From Micromonospora sp. WMMD1155 (GTDB lineage: Bacteria > Actinomycetota > Actinomycetes > Mycobacteriales > Micromonosporaceae): a stretch of 64,000 bases of DNA. A model generated the notes under the pieces. The model was not told the origin of the DNA. It did no database searches and saw only the letters and a list, made by a program, of their open reading frames with translations. This document shows, piece after piece, positions 25,981-35,114 of this stretch. The stretch spans positions 6,386,501 through 6,450,500 of the forward strand of contig NZ_CP120742.1 of assembly GCF_029581275.1 (NCBI RefSeq), given 5' to 3'. The first letter of the stretch is position 1. Every line of letters begins with the position of its first letter. The translations under genes were made by a program, and so were the position numbers.

Positions 25981-26955
25981 TTGACCGAGCTGTACCCGCC
26001 GATCGAGCCGTACGACACGGGCATGCTCGACGTCGGCGACGGCAACCGCGTCTACTGGGAGGTGTGCGGCAACCCGGCCGGTAAGCCGGCGCTGGTCGTC
26101 CACGGCGGCCCCGGTTCCGGATGTGGGGCCGGCTGGCGCCGGTACTTCGACCCCGACCGGTACCGGATCGTCCTGTTCGACCAGCGTGGTTGCGGCCGCA
26201 GCACACCGCACGCGAGCGACCCGGCGACCGACATGCGGCACAACACCACCTGGGATGTGATCGCCGACATGGAGCGGCTCCGCGAACGCCTCGGCATCGA
26301 CCGGTGGCTGCTGCACGGCGGCTCCTGGGGCTCCACGCTCATCCTTGCCTACGCGCAGCAACACCCCCGACGGGTGTCCGAGATCGTCATCGCCGCCGTC
26401 ACCATGACCCGGCGCGCCGACATCGACTGGCTCTACCGGGGCGTCGGCCGGTTCTTCCCCGAACAGTGGGAACGATTTCTCGAAGGCGCCCCGGGCACAC
26501 CCCGCGGCGGGGACGTCGTTGCCGCCTACGCCCGCCTCATGGAACATCCTGACCTCGCCGTGCGGGAACGGGCCACGATCGATTGGTGCGCCTGGGAAGA
26601 CGCAGTCCTGTCCGGAGAGACCGGCGGCGTATCCAACCCGTACGGCGACCGCCCTCCCGCGGCACGGCTGGCCTTCGTACGAATCTGCGCGCACTACTTT
26701 TCCCACGGTGCGTGGCTGGAGGAAGGCGCACTACTGCGCGACGCCGACCAGTTGGCCGGCATTCCGGGCGCCCTCATCCATGGCCGACTCGACCTGGGTG
26801 GACCGCTGCAAACAGCGTGGGACCTGCACCGGGCCTGGCCCGACTCCACCCTGACCGTGATCGAGAGCGCAGGACACCTCGGCACCACCGAGACGCGGGA
26901 GCACGTTCTGCATGCCCTCGACCGGTTCGCCGTCAACGACGCCCCTCGGGTCTAG
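25981..26955 (+). CDS. pip: prolyl aminopeptidase (alpha/beta hydrolase)
   Basis: The 324-residue enzyme removes N-terminal proline. It has VVHGGPGSGCGAGWRRYFD for the oxyanion hole, DQRGCGRSTPHAS, the nucleophile elbow GGSWGSTL, an acidic residue in HGRLDLGGP and the histidine in SAGHLG. The likely start is TTG at 25981, about 10 bp after GGAGG, since the product then begins at the usual TELYPPIEPYDTGML. It lies downstream of the XRE gene but has its own leader. Confidence 0.9.
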   Translation: MTELYPPIEPYDTGMLDVGDGNRVYWEVCGNPAGKPALVVHGGPGSGCGAGWRRYFDPDRYRIVLFDQRGCGRSTPHASDPATDMRHNTTWDVIADMERLRERLGIDRWLLHGGSWGSTLILAYAQQHPRRVSEIVIAAVTMTRRADIDWLYRGVGRFFPEQWERFLEGAPGTPRGGDVVAAYARLMEHPDLAVRERATIDWCAWEDAVLSGETGGVSNPYGDRPPAARLAFVRICAHYFSHGAWLEEGALLRDADQLAGIPGALIHGRLDLGGPLQTAWDLHRAWPDSTLTVIESAGHLGTTETREHVLHALDRFAVNDAPRV

Positions 26956-28020
26956 AACACGCGGTTGCGCCTGCGGCGGTTGATGCCGTACTCCACCGCA
27001 TGGCACTGCTTGGGTGGCGGCCGTTCTGTAACGCCCGGTCAGGGCCGGAGCCAGCGGTCGAACCAGGCCCGGGTCCGGCTCAGGACGTCGAGTTGGTGGT
27101 GGCGTTCCCGGATCGAGTGGCCCTCTCGCGGGTAGATCACGAACTCGTGTTCGACGTCGAAGTGGCGCAGCGCCCGGTGCAGGTACACGGCCTGCCCGAG
27201 GGGGACGTTGGTGTCCTCGGCGCCGTGCAGGATGAGCACCGGAGTGCGGATGTGGCTGGCGAAGGAGACCGGGCTGACCGCGTCGTGTCGGTGTGGGCCG
27301 ACGCCGGACCAGCCGGTGCTTCCACCGAGCGCCGCTTCGAACTGGCCGTTCTCCCCGGTCGCGGCGAGCATGCCCCAGTCGACGACACCGGCGCCGACCA
27401 GCGCGGCGCGGAAACGGTCGGTCTGGCCGACGGCCCACGCGGACATGAAGCCGCCGTGGCTCCACCCGGCGATTCCCAACCGGAGGGGGTCGGCGATGCC
27501 CCGGGAGATGAGGAGGTCGATGCCGGTCTGGATGTCGGTCCACTCCTCCTGACCGACCTGGCCGGCGACGGTGGCGGCGAACCGGTGGCCGTGGCCCTGG
27601 CCGCCGCGCGGGTTGGGCAGGAACACCGCGTAGCCGGCGGCGGCCAGCCATTGCGCGCTGGGGAACCAGAACAACTGGCAACGGTCGGCGTGGCGGTCGT
27701 AGGGGCCGCCGTGCACGATCGTGATCAGCGGGAACGGGCCGTCGGAGGCGGTTCGTCCGACCGGGAGTACGAGGAGGCCGTCGAGGGCGAGGCCGTCGGC
27801 AGCCTGATAGGCCAGCGGTTCCTGCGTACCGAGAGTGACCCCGCTCAGCTCTGGGCGAGTGTCGGTGATCATTCGTAGTGGCCCGGTCGGGGGCCCGACA
27901 TGGACGTCGACGGGTCGATACCGCCCACTGGTCAACGCGGCGATCGTCTCGCCGGTGCCGGTGGTGGTGAGGTCGCTCAGGCGTCCCGGATGCGTCGACA
28001 GGATCGTGAGGTCGGTCGAG

Positions 28021-28035
28021 CCGAGCCGAGCCGAG
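28021..28035. repeat. three CCGAG units causing the S9 frameshift
   Basis: CCGAG occurs three times in a row, after a near-copy TCGAG. With two units the upstream frame continues as VARLGSTDLTI; with three it does not. Since 5 is not a multiple of 3, unit gain or loss switches the frame. Confidence 0.8.
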
Positions 28036-28585
28036 CCACTGTCGTGTTCAGACCGTCGGCGAACACCACCAGTGCGGCGGCATCGGTCTGGCACAACTCG
28101 GTGGGGCACATCGACAGATCAGCGGTGCGGTTGCGCAGGACCCGGCTGCCCAGGGCGAGGTCGAACACGGCGGTACCGGCGTGCAGTGCCGGTGGGGTGA
28201 GGGCCAGGTAACCGAGGTGCCAACCGTCCTCAGCCGGCCACCAGGCCAGCGAGCGCGCGTCGGCCGCGACCGGTCCAAGGTCCTGCACGCTCCCGGTGAC
28301 GTGGTCGAACAGGTGTAGCCGGCCGCTGCGGGGGCCGTGGTCGTTGTCGGCGCTGGCCTGGGTGAGCACGGCGAGCGGGCCGCCGTCGGGCCGTTGTCGC
28401 AGTTCCACGACGTGTCGGTCACCGAACACGTCCGGTGTGGTGATGGTGCCCGTGTCGAGGTCGAGCAGCCGCAACCGGGCACGCGACTCCCGCTCGCCGG
28501 CGACGATGGCGTCGTCGCGGTCCCGGGCGCGGCGTTCGTCCTCCTCGGTGGGCTCGTCCTCGGCGAGCAGAGCGACGAGGCCGGA

Positions 28586-28657
28586 GGCGGCGAGGGGCAG
28601 ATCGCCGGACGCGGCGAGGGGCAGATGGTCGGGGGCGGCGAGGGGCAGATGGTCGAT
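28586..28657. repeat. three 24-bp tandem units inside the S9 gene
   Basis: Units at 28586-28609, 28610-28633 and 28634-28657 share GGCGAGGGGCAGAT. They encode three repeats of an 8-residue unit based on DHLPLAAP/S in the propeller domain. Being a multiple of 3, changes in copy number keep the frame. Confidence 0.8.
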
Positions 28658-29102
28658 GATGCCGGCACGCCAGGTGGTCAACGCGGTCACCGTGCCCTCG
28701 GCGACGGCGAACCTGTGCAGCTGAGGAGTGCCTCGGTCGGTGCGGTCGGACAGGAAGAACAACGCCCCCGAATCCTCCGACCAGCGTGGCCGAGACTCCG
28801 TCGCGGTGTCGGTGGTCACCCGGCGCGCCACGCCCACGTCGTCGACGTCGGCAAGCCAGACCTGGGTGTCGAGATGGTCACCGGCCCGGCTGACGGGAGC
28901 GAGGACGTAGCCGAGCAGACGCCCGTTCCGGGCGAGGACGGGGGCGCGCGGCTCTCGACCGTCGACCACCATGTCGGCGGTCAGACCTGTCATGCCGGTC
29001 AGTCTGCCAACATCAGCAGGGCGGGACGCGACCGGGCCGGAACACGGCGTCAGTCGGCTCACGAAAACGGGAACTCAGGGGCGGCTGCGGACAGGTACCG
29101 GT

Positions 29103-29687
29103 GTGACAGCTGAGATGCGGAGCCGAATCCGCGCGGGAGACACCGAGGCGTTCGGGGAACTCTTCGACGAGCACGCCGACGCGGTTCGTCGGCACGCGGT
29201 GTGGAGTGGGGGCGATCCGGCGCTCGCCGACGACGTGGTGTCGCTGACCTTCCTGGAGGCGTGGCGGATCCGTGAGTCGCTGCGCCCGGACGGTGGCGCT
29301 CTCCGGCCGTGGCTGCTCGGCATCGCCACCAACGTGCTGCGCAACCGGCGGCGGGCGGCGCGGCGGCACCGGGAGGCGCTGCGGCGGTTGCCGGCACGCG
29401 ACACGGTCCCCGACTTCGCCGACGAGGTGGTCGGCCGGCTGCACGACGCCGACCAGGTCGCCGCCGCGTTGGCGGCGCTGCGGGCACTGCGCCGGGCGGA
29501 CCGGGAGGTGTTCCTGCTGTGCGTGTGGTCGCAACTGGACTACGCGGCGGCCGCCGAGGCGCTGGGCGTACCCGTCGGGACGGTGCGGTCCCGGCTGTCC
29601 CGGGCCCGGACCCGGTTACGGGCGCTGGCCGAGCAGGAGATGGCACGTACCCGAAAGATCCCCGTCGAGCAGGGAGAGTACCGATGA
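29103..29687 (+). CDS. ECF sigma factor
   Basis: The 194-residue protein has region 2 (AFGELFDEHADAVRRHAVW, SLTFLEAWR, WLLGIATNVLRNRRRAARR) and region 4 (RRADREVFLLCVWSQLDYA and VPVGTVRSRLSRARTRLRAL). GTG at 29103 precedes the first domain. Its stop overlaps the following gene by ATGA. Such pairs in Micromonospora link a sigma factor with a membrane-bound partner that likely controls it. Confidence 0.92.
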   Translation: MTAEMRSRIRAGDTEAFGELFDEHADAVRRHAVWSGGDPALADDVVSLTFLEAWRIRESLRPDGGALRPWLLGIATNVLRNRRRAARRHREALRRLPARDTVPDFADEVVGRLHDADQVAAALAALRALRRADREVFLLCVWSQLDYAAAAEALGVPVGTVRSRLSRARTRLRALAEQEMARTRKIPVEQGEYR

Positions 29688-30616
29688 GCGAGCCCACCGC
29701 CCCCCACGTGCCGGCGCTCTCGGCGACGCGCCGCCAGGCGCTGCGACACCACCTGATGAGCGAGATCGGACGGCCGGTCCGACGGCCGCGGAGGATGCTG
29801 GTGCTCGCGCCAGCGGCGGGCGTGCTGACCGCCGTGGTCGCGGCCGGCGTGGTCGCCCAGCCGTGGGCGTCGGACAGTGCGCCGGTGGTCGTGGCGGTCG
29901 CGCCGGGCGAACCCGGCGGCGCGACACTGCTGCTGAACCGGATGGCCGACGCCGCCGTCGACAGGCCGGGGCCGTCGTCCGGCGAGGGCGAGTACGTCTA
30001 CATCCGCAGCCGGGGTGCCTTCGCTGAGTTCGGCGACGGTCCGGCCCGCCTGCAACCGGTACGCGAACGGGAGCTCTGGATCCCGCGGTACGAGCCGGGC
30101 GAGGGCCTGCTGCGGGAGCCACGCTTCGACGGACCCCTCGCGGAGGTGATCCCCCGGCGGTCGCGACTCGACGACGTGACGCCGAACGCGGTGCTCGTCG
30201 ATCTGCCCACCGACCCGGACGCGTTGCTGGCACAGCTCTACCAGGAGCGAGAGCAACGGGGCCGGGGCAACAGCCGCGACGGCGCGGCGTTCACCGCGAT
30301 CGGTGACGTCCTGCGCGAGTCGCTGATGCCGCCTGCGACGAGCGCGGCGCTCTACCGGGCGGCGGCGAAGATCCCCGGGGTCGAGGTGGTCCGTGGGGTC
30401 ACCGACGCGGCCGGTCGGCGGGGCATCGCCGTCGGGCACACCGAACTCGACAGACGCGACGAGTGGATCTTCGACGAGCGGACGTACGAGTACCTCGGTG
30501 AGCGCAGCTATCTCGTGGCGGACACCCCCGACGGACCGGCCGGCACGGTGCTGGGAACGACGGCGGTGCTGCAACGGGCCGTCGTGTCCACCCTCGGGGA
30601 GCGCCCGCGGCGGTAG
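29684..30616 (+). CDS. CU044_5270 family membrane protein, sigma-linked
   Basis: The 310-residue protein has a short cytosolic N-terminus (LSATRRQALRHHLMSEI), one membrane helix near residues 40-60 (MLVLAPAAGVLTAVVAAGVV) and a large outer domain with EYVYIRSRG and ERELWIPRYEPGEGLLREP. This is the pattern of CU044_5270 proteins, which follow ECF sigma genes in actinobacteria and are presumed anti-sigma-like. It has no clear zinc anti-sigma motif. ATG at 29684 is coupled to the sigma gene. Confidence 0.82.
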   Translation: MSEPTAPHVPALSATRRQALRHHLMSEIGRPVRRPRRMLVLAPAAGVLTAVVAAGVVAQPWASDSAPVVVAVAPGEPGGATLLLNRMADAAVDRPGPSSGEGEYVYIRSRGAFAEFGDGPARLQPVRERELWIPRYEPGEGLLREPRFDGPLAEVIPRRSRLDDVTPNAVLVDLPTDPDALLAQLYQEREQRGRGNSRDGAAFTAIGDVLRESLMPPATSAALYRAAAKIPGVEVVRGVTDAAGRRGIAVGHTELDRRDEWIFDERTYEYLGERSYLVADTPDGPAGTVLGTTAVLQRAVVSTLGERPRR

Positions 30617-30670
30617 CCGGTGCGCGCGTGACTTGACCCTCGACCGGGTCGAGGCCCGAGCATCGGCGGC

Positions 30671-31177
30671 ATGGACGACCAGCCCACACCCGACCCGACC
30701 ATGACGCGCATCATCGAGGCGGTGCAGCTCGGCCAGGCCGGTGACCCGACCCGAGCCCGGCACCGCCTCACCGCGTTGTGGGACGAGATCGGCGCCACCG
30801 GCGACGCGCTGCACCGCTGCACCCTGGCCCACCACCTCGCCGACCTGCAGGACACCCCCGAGGACGAGTTGGTGTGGGACGAACGCGCCCTCGCCGCCGT
30901 CGCCGACCTCACCGACGAACGCGCCCGACAGCACCACCACGCACTTCAGGTACGGAACTTCCTGCCGTCGCTGCACCTGAACCTCGCCGACGTGCACCGA
31001 CGACTGCGCGACACCGCCCGGGCCCGGGCACACCTGCACACCGCTCGTAGCCTCGCCGAGCACCTGCCGACCGACCAGTACGGCGAACTGGTCCGGGTCG
31101 GCGTCCAGCACGTCGAGCAGGCCCTCGCGGCGGGCTCCACCCGACGCCTCGACTCGCACCCCGCCGCAGCCGACTGA
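30671..31177 (+). CDS. TPR-like helical protein
   Basis: The 168-residue protein is all-helical with repeated short motifs (QAGDPTRARHRLTALWDEIG, then LHLNLADVHRRLRDTARARAHL), which resemble degenerate tetratricopeptide repeats. His is unusually common (HRCTLAHHLADL, QHHHALQ). No catalytic motif is seen. A scaffold or regulatory role is possible. It stands between the sigma pair and the convergent EamA gene. Confidence 0.72.
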   Translation: MDDQPTPDPTMTRIIEAVQLGQAGDPTRARHRLTALWDEIGATGDALHRCTLAHHLADLQDTPEDELVWDERALAAVADLTDERARQHHHALQVRNFLPSLHLNLADVHRRLRDTARARAHLHTARSLAEHLPTDQYGELVRVGVQHVEQALAAGSTRRLDSHPAAAD

Positions 31178-31199
31178 CGACGCCCGGCGGGCGCGGTGT

Positions 31200-32138
31200 C
31201 TACGGCGCTACCGCCGCTGGTTCAGCTGCCGGATCCCGTGGGGGGCGCTGTGCGCGGACCGACCGGCGCTGGAGCACGACGACGGCGGACAGCACCAGGG
31301 CGCCGCCGACGAGCTGCACCACTGTCAGGTTCTCGCCGAGGACCACCGTGGCGAGGACGGCGGTGACCACGGGTTCGACGGTGGACAGGATGGCGGCGGT
31401 CGACGGGCCGGTGCGCCGCAGCCCCGCGAAGAAGGTCAGCATCGCCGCGACTGTGGACACCACGGCGATGCAGGCCACCCAGAACCAGCCTCGCCACCCG
31501 AAGTCCAGGTGCACGCCGCCGGTGAGCAGGGCGCGGACGGCGAGGGTCCCGGCCGCGCCGGCCAACACCAGCGCGGACAGCACCACGGGTGCCATCCGGT
31601 GCACGACGGTGTCGGCGACCAGGATGTAGATCGTGTAGGTCATCGCGGCGCCGAAGGCCAGCAGCGCCCCGAGCGGATGAAAACCCACGCCACCGGCGCC
31701 GAGCAGAACCAGCAGCGTTCCGGCCGACGCCGCCACCAGCGCGGCGCCGCGCCTCGGGGAGAGCCGGTCGCGGCCGAGCAGCACCGCTCCCACTGTCACC
31801 AGGACCGGGTACGTGTAGAGGATCAGGGCCAGCAGCGAGGCGTCCATCAGTTGCAGGGCGGAGAAGAACAGACCCGCCTGGGCGGCGTAGCCGACGGCAC
31901 CCAGCCCGACGGCGACGGCCAGCACCTGGCGACCCGTCATCGCCGGCCGCCCGGGAGTGGGCGAAGCGCGGCGGAGACCCGGCCGCACCAGCAGGGCGAC
32001 CCCGAGCAGGACGGCGGCCAGGGTGAAGCGCACCAGCAGCAACTCCCCGGTCGGGACACCTGCGTCGTAGGCGAGCTTGCCGAAGATCGCCATGGCGCCG
32101 AAGCACGCCGCGGACAGGAGACACAGTGCTGCACCCAT
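31200..32138 (-). CDS. EamA/DMT family transporter
   Basis: The 312-residue protein has ten predicted membrane helices in two EamA repeats, opening MGAALCLLSAACFGAMAIFG and ending repeat two with TVEPVVTAVLATVVLGENL, the family's most conserved stretch. Members export amino acids or metabolites. The LysR gene is divergent with a 72-bp gap, the usual arrangement for an inducer-controlled exporter. Confidence 0.9.
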   Translation of the reverse strand: MGAALCLLSAACFGAMAIFGKLAYDAGVPTGELLLVRFTLAAVLLGVALLVRPGLRRASPTPGRPAMTGRQVLAVAVGLGAVGYAAQAGLFFSALQLMDASLLALILYTYPVLVTVGAVLLGRDRLSPRRGAALVAASAGTLLVLLGAGGVGFHPLGALLAFGAAMTYTIYILVADTVVHRMAPVVLSALVLAGAAGTLAVRALLTGGVHLDFGWRGWFWVACIAVVSTVAAMLTFFAGLRRTGPSTAAILSTVEPVVTAVLATVVLGENLTVVQLVGGALVLSAVVVLQRRSVRAQRPPRDPAAEPAAVAP

Positions 32139-32176
32139 GCAGCCAGGATCGGAGACCCGACCCGTCAGGTCCAGCG

Positions 32177-32198
32177 ATGATTCCCGCAGGTCAATCAT
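32177..32198. promoter_or_regulatory. inverted repeat between eamA and lysR
   Basis: ATGATT (32177-32182) and AATCAT (32193-32198) flank a 10-bp spacer in the divergent promoter, just before the LysR start. A-T-rich dyads of this size are typical LysR recognition sites. Confidence 0.5.
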
Positions 32199-32210
32199 TA
32201 CGATTTCCGC

Positions 32211-33128
32211 ATGATCGAGCTGGACCTGCGGCGGTTGCGCTTCCTGCGCGAGCTTGAGGAGCGCGGCACCCTGGCGGCGGTGGCGGCGGCTCTGGGTTAC
32301 AGCCCGTCCACCGTCTCCCAGCAACTCGCCCTGCTGGAGAGGGAGGTCGGCGTCCGGCTGCTCGACAAGGCCGGGCGCGGCGTGCGGCTCACCGATGCCG
32401 GGCAGCTCCTCGCCCAGCACGCCCGGGTGCTGCTGTCCGCCGCCGAGGCGGCGCAGGCCGACCTCGCCGCCCTCGGCGGCGACGTCCGCGGCACGGTCCG
32501 CGCCGGGGGCCTGCAGTCGGCGGCTCGCCGCCTGCTCATCCCCGCCGTGGCCCGGCTGCGGACCGAACACCCACAGGTCCGCGTGGAGATCTTCGAACTC
32601 GAACTCGAGCAGTCCCTGCCGGGTCTCCGCCTCGGCACCGTCGACCTGGTCATCGGCGACGAGTACGACAGCCATCCCCGCCCCCGACCGGCCGGTCTGC
32701 GGTTCACGCTCCTGCTCGAGGAGCCCCTGCGGATCGTGCTCCCCGCCGCGCATCCGCTCGCCCGGTCCGGTGGGCCCGTCGCGGTGGCCGACCTGCGTGC
32801 CGACATCTGGGCCGCCTCGGCCGAAGGCACCGGCCACCACGCCATGGTGGTCGGCACCTGCCGTGCCCTCGGCGGGTACGAACCCGACCTGCGGCACCGG
32901 TCCAACGACGCCGACGTCCAACTCGAACTGGTCCGCGCCGCGACCGCCGTCGCGCTCATGCCGGCCCTGACCCTGCCCCGTGACGACCCGGCGCTCGCCA
33001 TCCGGGACGTCGCCGAGGTCACCGTCGGCCGCCGGCTGGTCGCCGTCACCCGGGACACGCCCGCCGCCCCCGCGCTCATCGCCCTCCTCAGGGCGGTGAC
33101 GGAGCAGGTAGGCCGACTCGGCGGATAG
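32211..33128 (+). CDS. LysR family transcriptional regulator
   Basis: The 305-residue regulator has an N-terminal winged HTH (LRRLRFLRELEERGTLAAVA and LGYSPSTVSQQLALLEREVG) and a C-terminal periplasmic-binding-like ligand domain (GTVRAGGLQSAARRLLIPAV, GTVDLVIGDEYD). It probably controls the divergent EamA exporter and itself. Confidence 0.92.
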   Translation: MIELDLRRLRFLRELEERGTLAAVAAALGYSPSTVSQQLALLEREVGVRLLDKAGRGVRLTDAGQLLAQHARVLLSAAEAAQADLAALGGDVRGTVRAGGLQSAARRLLIPAVARLRTEHPQVRVEIFELELEQSLPGLRLGTVDLVIGDEYDSHPRPRPAGLRFTLLLEEPLRIVLPAAHPLARSGGPVAVADLRADIWAASAEGTGHHAMVVGTCRALGGYEPDLRHRSNDADVQLELVRAATAVALMPALTLPRDDPALAIRDVAEVTVGRRLVAVTRDTPAAPALIALLRAVTEQVGRLGG

Positions 33129-33247
33129 CGGAGCAGCGCAGCACGGGCGGCACCGACAGCACCCCAGCGTCGACAGTAGGTGTTTCCAGGGGCGGTCGGT
33201 GGGTGATCTCGATTGCCATCGCGGAGCGCACCTGCGAGGGTCGACGG

Positions 33248-33823
33248 ATGTCACCGGTGACCGGCGCCGACCTGCTCCAGGCGGCCGACGAGATGACGCG
33301 TGTGCTGCACCCGCACCGCGAGCGCGACTGGTCGGTGCCCGCCGGCACGTTGACGTGGAGCTGCTGGACCACCGCGGCGCACGTGGCGCACGACCTGCTC
33401 GCGTACGCCGGCCAGGTCACCGGCCGCCCGGACGACGGCTACCTTCCGTACGACCTGCGGGTCTCCCCCGACGCCGGCCCCGCGCAGACCCTCACCGTGG
33501 TCACCGCCTGCGCCGGGTTGCTCGCCGCCGCCGTCGACGCTGCCCCTGCCGACGCGCGGGCCTGGCACTGGGGCCCGTGCGACCCGGCCGGCTTCGCGGC
33601 GATGGGGGTGGCCGAGACCCTGCTGCACACCCACGACATCACGGTCGGCCTGGGCGTGCCGTGGCGACTACCGCGGCGGCTGAGCGCGCTGGTGCTGGGG
33701 CGACTCTTCCCGGACGCGCCGGACGGGCCCGTGCCGGACGTGCTGCTGTGGATGACCGGCCGTGGTGAGCTGCCCGGCCGGGCCCGGCGTACCTCGTGGG
33801 TTTGGCGTGCCGCCGTGGACTGA
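33248..33823 (+). CDS. maleylpyruvate isomerase N-terminal domain protein
   Basis: The 191-residue protein belongs to the mycothiol-dependent DinB-like group. It has LTWSCWTTAAHVAHDLLAYAG with the first histidine of the metal site and GVAETLLHTHDITVGLG with the later ones. Relatives isomerise maleylpyruvate or attach mycothiol to xenobiotics; the substrate here is unknown. ATG at 33248 follows GCGAGGG. An upstream start at 33203 is unlikely. Confidence 0.8.
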   Translation: MSPVTGADLLQAADEMTRVLHPHRERDWSVPAGTLTWSCWTTAAHVAHDLLAYAGQVTGRPDDGYLPYDLRVSPDAGPAQTLTVVTACAGLLAAAVDAAPADARAWHWGPCDPAGFAAMGVAETLLHTHDITVGLGVPWRLPRRLSALVLGRLFPDAPDGPVPDVLLWMTGRGELPGRARRTSWVWRAAVD

Positions 33824-33839
33824 CGGGCCGGACCGCGCG

Positions 33840-34403
33840 CTACCGCATCCGCCCCGGATCGAGCTGACGGACGGGCACCGGCAACACGTGCCGGTGCCCG
33901 TCCAGAGGAAAGGTCGGCGGCCGGGCGGGCAGCGTCTCCTCGTAGGCGAAGCCGCACTTCTGTGCCACCCGGCAGGACGCGACGTTGTCCACCTGGTGCA
34001 GCAGGTCCAGATGCGTCAGCCCGGGGAACCTGTCGAACGCCCAGCCGCTGAGCGCGGTGACCGCGCGCGGGGCGACGCCGCGCCCGCGCGCCCACGACGC
34101 GGTCCAGTAGCCCATTTCGGGAGCCGGGCGCTGCGGCGTGACGCCCTTGAGCACCACGTTCGCCACCAGCCGTGGACCGTCCGCGTGGTCCTCCAGGACG
34201 GCGAAGCTGTACCGGCGACCGTCGGCCCAGTCCCGTCGCGTCCGCGAAAGCCACTGCCGCCCCTCGTCCGGGCTGGTCACCGGCAGCCGCGTCCACCGGC
34301 GTAGCACCGGGTCCCGGTACGCCGCCAGCAGCGCGTCCAGGTCCTCGTCCACCCAGGGCCGCAGCGCGAGCTCCGCCGCCCGCAACTCGATCGCCATCCG
34401 CAC
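33840..34403 (-). CDS. GNAT family N-acetyltransferase
   Basis: The 187-residue RimJ/RimL-like enzyme has LALRPWVDEDLDALLAAY, an acetyl-CoA loop ASWARGRGVAPRAVTALSGW and LLHQVDNVASCRVAQKCGF. It is the third GNAT of this branch in the window (with 5867 and 11292), and all three contain the NxxSxR/V-A motif near the end. The start may also be Met3. Its substrate is unknown. Confidence 0.88.
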   Translation of the reverse strand: MRMAIELRAAELALRPWVDEDLDALLAAYRDPVLRRWTRLPVTSPDEGRQWLSRTRRDWADGRRYSFAVLEDHADGPRLVANVVLKGVTPQRPAPEMGYWTASWARGRGVAPRAVTALSGWAFDRFPGLTHLDLLHQVDNVASCRVAQKCGFAYEETLPARPPTFPLDGHRHVLPVPVRQLDPGRMR

Positions 34404-34428
34404 AGTGTGCCGGAGGCCGACCAGGCGG

Positions 34429-34917
34429 TCAGCGGGACCGGCGCCGCCACGGCAGCCGCCACCAGGTACGGCGGGACCGGCGCGGCGGGGCGACGACGGC
34501 CCGCTCGGTCGCTGGCGTCGACACGCTCGGCGGGGTGTGTTCGGCGCGCCAGCGGCGGAGCACCTCGTCGACGTTCACCGGGCGCACCACCACCCGGGGG
34601 CCGTCGGGGTTGCGCAGCCACGCCACGATCTGCGCGTTCAACTGCCCGACGACGTCGCGGACGGACTGTTCGGTGGGCAGGTCGCGGACCTCGTCGGGGA
34701 TCTGCTCGATGCGTCGGCGCAGGTGCAGCGGGGTGGGCAGGAGCAGGTCGCTGGGCAGCGCCTCGCGCTCCAGGAAGCTCTTGATCCACCAGGACTCGTC
34801 GTACGGCGTACCCCGGCCGGGGATCGGCTTGCCCATGCCGGGCAGGTCGTCGAACTCGCCGCGTTGCACGGCTCCCCGGATCTGCGCCTCCACGGCCGCT
34901 TCCCACGCTTCGGTCAC
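34429..34917 (-). CDS. DUF1992 (DnaJC28-like) protein
   Basis: The 162-residue protein has the DUF1992 signature: AVEAQIRGAVQRGEFDDLPG, then GKPIPGRGTPYDESWWIKS and REALPSDLLLPTPLHLRRRI. The same domain occurs in eukaryotic DNAJC28. The function is unknown. The C-terminus is strongly basic (RRSRRTWWRLPWRRRSR), which may bind nucleic acid or membrane. Confidence 0.88.
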   Translation of the reverse strand: MTEAWEAAVEAQIRGAVQRGEFDDLPGMGKPIPGRGTPYDESWWIKSFLEREALPSDLLLPTPLHLRRRIEQIPDEVRDLPTEQSVRDVVGQLNAQIVAWLRNPDGPRVVVRPVNVDEVLRRWRAEHTPPSVSTPATERAVVAPPRRSRRTWWRLPWRRRSR

Positions 34918-35114
34918 CCTGCGGCACCTCCCCTGGTCACGGTAACGCGCCGCCTGAGGGTGACGACGAGCCTCCGCAGGAGGTCAGCGCACCCGGCCCG
35001 GTGACCATTCCCGCCGAGGGCGCTACCGCAGGCCACCGGCCGCGAGGTGGCCCTCGGCCGGGATGTTCGTCCCGATTACGGTCGGTGTGGGGACTACCGG
35101 ACGGGGGGACATCG

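Larger units (their letters stand above)
27039..28993 (-). pseudogene. S9 family prolyl oligopeptidase, frameshifted by a 5-bp repeat
   Basis: The N-terminal beta-propeller is read from ATG 28993 (MTGLTADMVVDGREPRAPVL) to about 28035. The catalytic alpha/beta hydrolase domain is read in another frame to 27039, with Ser in GWSHGGF, Asp in HGAEDTNVP and His in REGHSI. The break lies in the tandem repeat CCGAG at 28021-28035. Removing one unit restores an unbroken 649-residue frame. Either the gene is off by slippage or the repeat number was misread. It is divergent from an ECF sigma gene. Confidence 0.82.
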
